Below are positions 21,896 to 32,000 of a DNA stretch of 64,000 bases, in pieces (position 1 is the first letter of the stretch; every line of letters begins with the position of its first letter). The position numbers and the translations under genes are program-made. Source of the DNA: Leuctra nigra (taxonomy: Eukaryota > Arthropoda > Insecta > Plecoptera > Leuctridae). Where the stretch lies: positions 23,964,345-24,028,344 of the forward strand of contig OW203762.1 in the NCBI GenBank assembly GCA_934045905.1. The letters run 5' to 3'. Below the pieces are notes generated by a model that had not been told where the DNA came from, did not search any database, and worked only from the letters and a program-made list of their open reading frames with translations.

Positions 21896-23655
21896 ATGTA
21901 TTAAATTGCTCCTAAAACTGCTAGGAATTTCAAAAGAAAATGTAAAACGAAATAACACAGCCGTTCCAAAATATAGGGTCGCCGGCCAGATAAGAAAGAA
22001 AATGTGAATCATCTGAGAAATTGTCCATAAATCTTGTAAACGCTGCACTGCAAATATGAATTAACAATTACTAAACACTATTACTAATTAACTAATTACA
22101 TAAATACTAATATTTCATTAAAAGCCTTCTGAATATATATTTATAGGTTTTTATATAAAGGGGAAGTGAAATTAAGCAGATTTCGCAAAACTATTACGTC
22201 ATTTCCGGTTTCAGTAATAAGATAACTTTTGTTTCACTATTGATATTTCATATAAAGGACAGTCTGAACCGATTGGCGCAAATTTCGTTCCGATCGGTCA
22301 AGCCGTTTTTGAGATATGACGTCACTTCCGGTTTCAAAATGGCGGCACAAAAAATTCATAAGGGCAAGGTATCATCAGGCAGACGAGCCTTATATGTGGT
22401 GAAAATTTCGGGTCAATCGACCCTGCCGTTTAGCTTGTGGCGGTGACCGCGGAATTATTGGAAGATGAATTATAATCATAATCATTATCTGAAAGCCGTA
22501 CAATTTCACGATTTTCACTGTCCTCCAGCTCGCAAACTGCATAACGTATTATTGCCAAACTTGGAATATATGGTAGGGTGGGCCATAGCTCTAAATTAAA
22601 ATATTTCGCAACAATGTGAGATTTCCCATTTTTAAGATCCAGTAGGCCGAAAATGCCACTTTGATGCTTACAGTAAAAGTGGGTTGCTCCAGCCTTTTTA
22701 AATGAGAGTGTGCGCGCGCCGTACGACTTGGCTGGCGTGGAGCGACCGCTCCACTAGATCGTTTATTGAGTGGATCGTGTTTGGTGGGAGATGTTGCGCG
22801 TATCCGTGCTCGCTCATCAACGCGTTACACTGAGCGTTTTTTGCCGTTTTCATACTATTTGTGCCTTTAATTTCAGACTCATGGAACTTCGTCCCTGGCG
22901 GTTGTCCGCTTCCATAAGCGCCATTAGCTCCATACAGCATCTTGACTCAATAGCCGTGCACTGGAATATTGAATGTGTTTATGCACAGAGTGGGAATTAC
23001 TTTTTAAAGTCCCTCTAATGATATTTTATTATTTATTTTTATTTCATACATCATTTTATTCCTATCACACAGTATACATGAAAAACGATCAAAGAACAAT
23101 TCCCTCATTCCCTCAATTTGGTTAGTCATAAATTGAAAGTCCTGTGCTCCACTTCAATTGGATTAGGAGACAAATGTGAAATAAATACTAATTATATTCC
23201 GTAATTTTATTGCGGATTTATATCCGTAAATACTGGATAGTATTTAAAAAATGGGCTAAAAATTTATAATTTGCAACTGTTGACATGATCTTTATTAATC
23301 TCCTGAAACTCTGGGGAATCCTTTCTCTATGGTATACTGTCTCAAGTTCACAAATCTAAATGTAGGAGAAAATAAATTAAGATAATCTGGAGAGACATTA
23401 AGAGATTCCATAAGTTTATCTACGGAAAACTAAATAGGCTGGATATGTAATTAAAGATGCTTGATGTACTTAGTGAATTATCTTGATTTTCACTTGTATT
23501 GTTTTTTGTTGTTGATCGCAATAAAATGAGTGTCATCATCAATGCATTTCTTTAAACCGAAACCCTTGCGACATATCAAACATATAATGCCACTAATCAC
23601 TCGTCTAATCCACTAATTTTGATGATAATACCATAACCAAATGTTACAATTTTAA

Positions 23656-23810
23656 GGCCCGGTATTAACAAAGTTAAATTTGCTGGATTAACTAACTTTT
23701 GGATTAAATTCAACTGTTTTACTCATTTTGAGGTATCTGATTGGCTGTGCCGCCAATTTAGTTCAATATTTAGTTAATCCGGCTCAGATTAACTTTGGTA
23801 ATACCGGCCC
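23656..23810. mobile_element. PIF/Harbinger-like MITE, copy 3
   Basis: Same element and TAA flanks as at 1218-1372, carried by the segmental duplication and not a separate insertion. Confidence 0.7.
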
Positions 23811-23947
23811 TAAGGACATTTTATTCTACAAAAGGTAAACGTGAAATATTTTTAAAAATGTATACTAAATTTTCATCCCTGCCTTCTTGATACTTCAGTT
23901 CCAAGGCATGTAAATACACTCTTTGATACAGTATTAACGATTTGATA

Positions 23948-24215
23948 CAAATTATAAAAATTAAAAACGACTTTAAAAATAAATTTAAAATCGAAATTAA
24001 AAAAATTAAAAATAAAGCTTGGCGCATTAAATTTGCACCGACCATGTAGACTTCTTCTATCTTCTTCCTACTTTCTGTCTTTCTTCGGCTCCTTTATTGT
24101 CATCTTCTTTCTTATGTTGCCTTCTTCTTGACACAATGCGCCAAGCTTTATTTTTAATTTTTTTAATTTCGATTTTAAATTTATTTTTTAATTCGTTTTT
24201 AATTTTTATAATTTG
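23948..24215. mobile_element. 268-bp foldback element (type 1), copy 3
   Basis: Same structure as at 1513-1780, with the apical motif pair retained. Confidence 0.75.
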
Positions 24216-24677
24216 TTAAAGTTTACAATTATGGTTCACTTAGATTGTATTCTTCAAATTTGGACACACCGTTAGGTTTATAGTGTTGTGCTTGGCGGCA
24301 GTAACTGGGCGAATTGATTTCACGAATTTTAAGTGCGAAAATGTTTAAACAATATATTATTGCTTGGCCCTTCTTTTAGATCTCAATTGTTTTAAGTGGG
24401 AAGGTGCTTGGCAGTTTTTTTACAAGTTTTTGTTTTTGTACAATCAACGTTTCATGAATTTTCTAATTTTCGAACAAACTCTTCTGACATCGATTTAAAC
24501 TCATAAAATGTCGATAATACACGCGAACTTTAACTTACTCTTTAAACGCACTGTGTGTTCGTACAAGTATCCTATGTTTTAGCATGGGTCGTCATTTAAC
24601 CTTTAACATTTTAAAGTGAGCGTGTAGAAGGGGTTATTGTCCACTGTTGAATCAACAAGTTGAATTGTTTAAAAAAT

Positions 24678-24775
24678 TTCAAATGCAGTAGTGTGATCCT
24701 AATATCTTTTATGTTATTATCCATTGTTGAATAACATAAATAGATATTAGGATCACACTAGGTACTGCATTTGAA
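24678..24775. repeat. 98-bp near-perfect hairpin, copy 3
   Basis: Same hairpin as at 2243-2340. Confidence 0.65.
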
Positions 24776-25379
24776 TTTTTTTTTAATTGACTCTGCTTCC
24801 TAATAAAAATCATACAGTTTTTAACAATAACAATCAACAATAGGTACCGTAAAACAGTCTAACAAACAGGGACTTGTGTACCTAGATATCAAACTGCACA
24901 AGAATATTTATTATAAAGCAGAGCCATAGAGATAATATTTAAAATGGTATATTAGGCTTTAAAAAAAAATGCAAAATTTAAGATAATATTGTTGGTCTTG
25001 ATCACCATGCAAAATTTGAACCTAATAATCGAAACACTTTGATTTTCGGCCATTGAAGATTAAACCAATTTAAACCAATTGGAGGATTTGGCTGAAACAT
25101 TGAAAGGTTCGTGACAATATAGGTTCCAATGACTTGGCAATACTATTTCGAATTGATCGGACCAACCAATCGGAAGTTAATTTTTCTAAAATTTGAACCA
25201 ATCAACGGATTTAAAAAAAAAAATTGGATCTGCAACGCCCAGAGATGGTCCGTACGTGTGTGCAAAATTTCAGATCGATTGAAGAAAAGATGTGACCTGT
25301 ATATCGCCAGTAACATAATTTAAAAAAATGCCAGTGCCAGAGGGCAGTATAAAATATAATCGCTCAATAAAAAAAGAGT

Positions 25380-25450
25380 TGCATCGGCCGGGAATCGAAC
25401 CCGGATCGCCCGCGTGGCAGGCGAGCATTCTACCATTGAACCACCGATGC
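25380..25450 (-). tRNA. tRNA-Gly (anticodon GCC), copy 3
   Basis: The 71-nt sequence is identical to the other two genes in the window, with anticodon GCC, an intact B box and a terminator run at 25369-25375. Its 5' flank is the same as that of copy 1 apart from a few substitutions. Confidence 0.96.
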
Positions 25451-26034
25451 TGATGAAAATTACGTCATTTTTATAAAACATAGATCGTCTCGATTGATTT
25501 GCGCTTACTTTGCGGAACTCAGTGGAACATTCTCTTGTGTTCGCAGGTTGCAAGTCACGTGGCTACTTGAGACAGCCGCTCGTCCCGAATATACACGATC
25601 TCTCTACATACATCTTCTTATCTACCTACATTGACACACCCGTCGACAATCGTAATCGAGTACTTCGATCGTTTTAAGTTTTTCAGTAATTTCCGTCACC
25701 CTCAAGTCGAGCTTGTTTACACTCAGTGTAACGCGTTGATGAGCGAGCACCGTAAGCGCAACACTATACGCTTAAAAGAGAAGAACTCGTCCCCGTAGCA
25801 ACGTGGCTGAAAATTTCGTTTTCTATACAAAAAAATTTAATTTTCCACCGATCGTGTTGAAACTCGCCAGTAATATGTACATAATTACGTGACTTGATTT
25901 ATGGTAACACTTTCACGACATTCTGTTCAGTATTTACCGAGTTATTCATGAAAAATAAAATTCATGCTAAATAAAACTAAATAATATTTATTATATTGTT
26001 TAAGGTGGCATCTAAAATCAAGTAGATGATTTTA

Positions 26035-26542
26035 AGGTGGTGCAATCGCTCGGGTGGAAACTAAGAGAGAAAAATTGTTTCATAAGTCATAACTTTGATA
26101 CATGTTCACATGATCAGTCTGATAGTATATTAGTAGCAATTTTTCATTTTTACTTCGAGCCTTGTTTTAGGCGCCAAATCGCGCAAAACTATGAAATTTC
26201 TTTCCTATATGCGATTGGAGATCAAACCCGCTAACCAATTGATCTCAAATTTTAATCATGATTAGATAAAAGACAAACTTAGGGTTATCACTTAACACAA
26301 AAATTAAATAGCATACGGCACCCAGCGATACGAGAAATTAGACCATTTTTCGCCAAAAATCAACTAATTATTACGAATTATCAAAGCAAAAAATTAAAAA
26401 TATACCAAGGGATAAACATAAGTTCGTATTTTATCTAATCATGATTAAAATTTCAAATCATTTCGTCAACCCATTTTGTCACCAATCGTATCCAAAAAAG
26501 TGCCTGCATAAAGCGGCAAAATCGCTAGCGCTTGCACCACCT
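26035..26542. mobile_element. Diverged foldback element, 508 bp, TTA flanks
   Basis: The ends AGGTGGTGCAATCGCT and AGCGCTTGCACCACCT are inverted copies, flanked by TTA at 26032-26034 and 26543-26545. The arms continue inward with divergence, and a well-kept inner block TTTTAATCATGATTAGAT recurs inverted at about 26430-26454. A 3-bp TTA duplication suggests PIF/Harbinger-like insertion. No coding capacity. Confidence 0.65.
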
Positions 26543-26571
26543 TTATCGAAAGAGGAAGCCATTTCCGTCCT

Positions 26572-26854
26572 CGAGTAATTCATCTATAAAGCAACACGAA
26601 GAGATAAACGCGTGAAAAGAAAGTCCCCAACTCCCCCATCGCCCCCGACAACATGTCCGAGATACGTGGGTAGACACTTGACACAACGACGACCACTGGT
26701 GGGCGATGAACTAGGGGCTCATATCATTGATATACCTGAACCCGAGGAGCAGACAAAGAAGAGGAGAGGAGGTGGAAACCGGTCCATGTACAGCATCCAA
26801 ATGCAATCAATGGGACGTTCAACTCGGGATGCAAAACACCTCGGCCGAAACTAA
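26572..26854 (+). CDS. Possible coding exon, unknown protein
   Basis: A frame open from about 26572 to the TAA ending at 26854 encodes a proline- and basic-rich stretch including SPTPPSPPTTCPRYVGRH, IIDIPEPEEQTKKRRG and a terminal region with SMGRSTRDAKHLGRN. It is more GC-rich than its surroundings and its codons look protein-like. A weak acceptor, CTATAAAG, lies just upstream, so it could be a terminal exon of a plus-strand gene. I recognise no family and see no partner exon. Confidence 0.3.
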
Positions 26855-28400
26855 TTCATGAAACTGATCGTCAAGTTTAATGACGCACTGTTGTGGTCGG
26901 TAATGACGTCACACATCAGGGAGTTAGTAACTGATGTGTAGGATTTTACAATATAATATGTCAATGTGATGGTTGAATACTTACTTACATGATCTAATAG
27001 AAGATGATGCTGATAGTTAGATCTCAAAGCATTCGGTAGGATTTTGTCTACTCTCTGTACCACGAGAGAATGGGAAGAGATTCTACATAAAAAGGCTCCA
27101 ACATTATAGTATTTTTGGTTTTGAAATTGTCAAAAGTATTTTGAGAAAGTTCTTCGACGAATACAAAGTAAAAACCCCAAGAAATGGACTAATGGCGCTC
27201 TTATTGTTATGTAGATACTTTCTTTTTTTTTGCTAATGGTTGATGCAGATAATATATGATTTAGACTTTGATTTATCATATTATGTCAATGATGGATGTC
27301 AAATCCGTCGGAAGAATTCTATCCCGCCTGTTGAATTCTGATTAGATATTTCTTTACATCATCGACCAAAAAAGGTCATGTACCCGTTTCATTTTTATAA
27401 AAATGACAACGCAATTGTGTTATTTATTCATATGTAGGTATTTATTTTAAAGATATCTATGGTAATATTACACGCCACGTTTTTATTCATCATGTTCTCG
27501 AATCTTCAGTGAAATTTTAAATTTTGTATCAACAGAAATAATAGATTTTAGAAAAATAGAACACCATTTTGGGATGATTTACAAATAATGAAACGAAATA
27601 TTTCTGAACAAATCAGAACTATGAGCCTCATCATGTATCACCATTAACAAATGAATAATGATCTTATTATAATATCAATCATTAATTATAGTTATGTAGA
27701 CACAAGAAATAAAGTTACATTCGTCAAATTCTTGACCTATGATGACCATTACGACTGCATCAATATAAAAGTCCATCATATCATTAAGATCTCTTCATGG
27801 ACCACGAGAAGAATGTGTGTGTCACTGGTAGTAAGATCTTCATCATTCTCTTCACTTCATGCTGCCTCATTCTATCAGATGCATTGCTTTGGTCCTTGGT
27901 GCAACCAACCATTCGTTCAAGCAAAAGCAAAACGAATCGAACAAATACTTGCAGGAATCTGTGAAGGTAAAAGGAAATCCTTTGGTTTCATTGGTTTGGA
28001 CATGCCATTGTTGTAAAAAGTTCAAGAAAGAAGTGTGTTGTGCACACTTGCATCCATAACACTTTGAAACGAAACTGTAAAAGAGTGAAAATGTCACACT
28101 AATTTTGAACTATTTTACAATTTTGGTACAAAAAGTGGTAAAAGTGGAGGTTGGAGACTGTCCTAAGCTCTGTGAAAAAATAATCGCCTACTACTATCTT
28201 GTTTTACTTCTTCTGGAAAAAATTATATATAATTTTCAATGTTGGCACATTAATATATTCGAATTTTAATATCATAATAATTAGCTAATAAACCAAAATT
28301 GTTATCCAATTGACCGAGGAAAAATGTGGTTATGGAATGTCATGTTGGATTTAAGCCGTAGAATAGTTGAGAAAATACGAGAAAATAGACAATATTCCGG
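26855..28400. other. AT-rich intergenic stretch, nothing recognised
   Basis: It holds only short open frames on both strands (for example 27651-28016) without domain, splice context or repeat structure that I can support. Confidence 0.5.
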
Positions 28401-28409
28401 TAGAAAGAT

Positions 28410-28955
28410 TTTATTCTAAATAAAATATGTACAGAAAATTATTAAATCGCTGCATCTACTAAGTTTAAAGTGAGATAGAAGAATATAATCATACAAGTGT
28501 TGTAGTAGGTACTCCTTTTCAAAACACGGACACATTATTTAACATGTAATAACCCGCTGAGTTATAATGTTGTTTATGCCACTTGTTATGTGTACAACAT
28601 GATACAATTACAAGAAATAATTAAGAAGAACATTTTAAATAATTACTAGCTAGATGATGGCTAGAAGAATTGTGCATGAGAGTATTATTATTATTATATA
28701 AATCATAATTAGTCACGTGTAAAATAAAGAATACGCAAGACCTAGCTGCCAAATATAGTTACACGTTACTTTTAGTAATATTAACATTTTGTTTGATGCA
28801 GTCCAGTCGCTGTATTTAGGAATATATCACATTCTAGCAACGTTATTTTCACAAGACGTCGCTCTCTTTGCGAGGCGTCGCATCCTCACGGCGTCGCATC
28901 GGCGTCGTTTTCACTGAGCGTCGCATAACAAGACGATTTATCCGCAGGGCGTCAA
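28410..28955 (-). promoter_or_regulatory. 3' UTR of the PDZ gene with candidate poly(A) signal
   Basis: After the stop at 28958-28956 on minus, the first AATAAA on that strand is at 28415-28410. This gives a 3' UTR of about 545 nt. Its first 100 nt (28855-28940) contain a cluster of GCGACG/GCGTCG words that is unusually GC-rich for the region. The cleavage site itself is not determined. Confidence 0.5.
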
Positions 28956-29001
28956 CTATTCGAATTTGTCCAAATCGTCACACGATTTAGATTTGTTGCA
29001 T
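28956..29001 (-). CDS. PDZ gene terminal coding exon
   Basis: The acceptor TTTTGTATCTTCCAG has a good pyrimidine tract. The exon completes Arg751 and encodes [14 protein letters not shown] followed by TAG. It is only 46 nt of coding sequence and easily missed. It is supported by matching phase 2 and by the total length being divisible by three. Confidence 0.78.
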
Positions 29002-32000
29002 CTGGAAGATACAAAATTAAGATTAAGAACAGTTCTTCCAATAATGGGTTTAACAATTTTACCGCTAAATTTCAAAATGATATAAACAATTCGAAATTTT
29101 ACACAAGTAGCAGTAAAATCCTTGAATATTAAAGTTCAAAAAGTTCAAGTTCTTTATTAATATTGTGTAAGATTTAGGAGACTTTGATCATAAATTATTT
29201 GGAAATGACAAGTTATTAATCTCTATGGAAGAACCAACAGCTCGGTTAGGACCGAAAAAAATTTTGAAAGACATTCAGCGTCCCTGTAAGATGCCAAATA
29301 TGTAAACGGAGAGCAGCGTCTACTTAGTGAGTTTGTGACGGCGTCGTACCTGCGCACAGGAGCGTCGCGGCGTCCACAGTGTAGCATCACGTCACCGCTC
29401 TTGATGTTCTTGAAGACGCCGATAGCCTCCGAGTGTTTCAGCCCGTGCATGGGGTGTCCGTTGACGGCGAGCACCTCGTCGCCTAGAGAACAGAGGGTCG
29501 TGATTATTATTAGCATGGAAACCGTTGACGGCAAGTATAGTCATGAACAGAGGGCCGTGAAGCCTAAACAAGAACAGAGGGTCGTGATTATTATTAGCAT
29601 GGAAGACGTTGACGGCAAGCCTAGACAAGAACAGAGGGTCGTGATTATTATTAGCAAGGAAGCCAATGACGGCAAGCCTAGACAAGAACAGAGGGTCGTG
29701 ATTATTATTAGCAAGGAAGCCAATGACGGCAAGCCTAAACAAGAACAGAGGGGCGTGATTATTATAGCAAGGAAGCCGTTGACTGCAAGCCTATAGACAA
29801 GAACAGAGGGTCGTGATTATTATTAGCAAAGAAGCCGTTGACTGCAAGCCTAGACAAGAACAGAGGGTCGTCATTACTATTAGGGGTGTCCGTTGACGTC
29901 AAGCTCGTCGTGAAATAAATAACAGCAAGAGTTTTGTCATGAACTTCAACCACATACGACCATAATAATGCCTAACAATCAACTAACTACATCCTTGTTC
30001 AAAAGTTTTTGCAAACCTGACAAGGCAAGGTGTATGAGAAACCCGGTACGGACTTATGACTGCGACGGTACACCAGATACTTGTACAAGAACAAGGAAAA
30101 TTCACTCGGTGTTTTTATGAGTTATAGATCCAGGCATAGGACGCGACTTTAATAGAACTTTATTGGCCATTAGAAATGAAAGCCGAGAGAAGAACACGAC
30201 AAGAGAACAACAAATAGAATGTATTCGTAGGAGTTGCAATAGCGAAGAAATCATGAGCTTATTGTGTAGATGTACGGCCATTATATAGAATGAATCGTAG
30301 TAGAATTGTGTAGTTACTAATAAAATATGGCTATAGACAAGAGTAGATAATAGTTGAAATGTTCCAAAATTGTCACGCCTATCTATTTGAATTATCTACT
30401 TCAGATTTCTGTCAACGTGCATGGAACTAGCTTCACACTACTATAGGAGAGGTGGGGACACTTGAACATTCTTGGCGATACCAGCTCCATGGGGAATTGA
30501 CCAATGGATTAACATAGGAATTACTTTTGAGCAGGTGGCGCTCAGGTAGTGAACAGTGGAACTATTTTGAATTTTGGAACGAAATGCAAGCTTAAATTAG
30601 TTCGCCACACTACATAGAGCGTCAGCTGCTCAAACGTAAATTCCCATATAATTCGTATTCAAGATTGCCGATGGTGAAGCATTGAAGAGTCCCCACCTCT
30701 CCTATATATGTGTGAAGCTAGTTCCATCCACTTTGTTTCTGTCAACTAAAGGAGGCCGTGAAATTTATATAATGGCGCGAACATATTTTTTTCGAACGTT
30801 TCTCATAATATAGTAGCAAGTTCATTTTTGGTCAATGACATCGATAAAATGAAACTAGACAATGAAACTTTCCACACCTAAAAACAATACAAAACTGCAA
30901 GATTACAATTTTCGAACTTCTCTGCTCCTATTAATAGTTTTGCAATATGCTTGTATGACAAGCTGTATGACATCTTACTTTACTAGTAAGATATCAGCTG
31001 TGTTTCTACTAAATTTCGACGAGGGTGTGAACGTAACTCAAGCAAATCGTTGCAATCAAGGTGTTGGGAATAATGTCCACTCCTTATACCTCCTCCATTA
31101 TACACTGTCTCGTTTTATATCTTATTATTTACAGTAAACACAAGTTATTGTGGCGTTTTCAATGGCCATTCGTGGGTTTATTGTGCATATCATATTACTA
31201 AGATTGTGGGGTTGCAAATTGCCACAAATGTTCGTTTCTCTGTATAACTTATAATGGAGGGTAAAAAGCGACAATATCAAACCAATAAACCTACAGTTTT
31301 ATACGACAAGATGCGAGCAATTGATGTTGTGTGGAACGGAGAATTGACAATAAAGTTATACCATAAAGTAAGTAGGATTATATTCAAGTATTTATATTAC
31401 TTTGTACTAAATTGTGGACAGAGGTTGGTAATATTGCGATTGTCAACTAGAAATAAAAGCTTGTAGTACTTACTACATGTAGGTACGTGTTGCGGATAAA
31501 TGTTTGAACCAAGACTGAAGACGAATTAAAACACAACCAAAGGACAAAAGTGAAGACGAGGTTATTGAATAACGTGAAGAATATAAGAAGTGACCTGAAC
31601 TACCTGAGTAACCTGAAGATCTGAAGAATATTAGGTATTTGCCACCGATGCAATTTAGTTGTGTCGATTGTCGACCATAAACAGCTAGAAGAGACACTCA
31701 AGAATGTTTTAAAAGAAATCCAGATAGTAATATCGACAGTCATTACTATACTTCAAATTCTTAAATGTCAACTTTCTCTTTGTATCTTTTCCTGAATGAT
31801 CTAAATAATATATATTCGTGATTTGTGTACCTTCTTTGAGCGTTCCTTCCTCGGCTGCCTGTCCGTTCTTGAACAACGTCTTGACGAAGATGCCCATGCT
31901 GCCCTTCGGCGAGTCTTGCCCTCCGACGACACTGAACCCTAGCGACTTCTTCCCGGGGCCCTTCTGATAGGTCACCGTGAACATCGACATCGCCAGCGAC

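Larger units (their letters stand above)
20943..25955. repeat. Segmental duplication, copy 3
   Basis: This is the most continuous copy. It runs from the last lectin codons through the ATCGAT tract, interspersed repeat, MITE (23656), foldback (23948), hairpin (24678), tRNA-Gly (25380) and the empty TTAA site (25772). Homology with copy 1 ends at 25955 in an AAAA-rich point. The minisatellite part is not present after it. Confidence 0.9.

Noticed and set aside
29335..29796. 153-residue plus-strand frame with repeated EQRVVIIIS
   Set aside because: Antisense of the PDZ exon and of the 57-bp minisatellite; the 19-codon unit makes any frame look repetitive.
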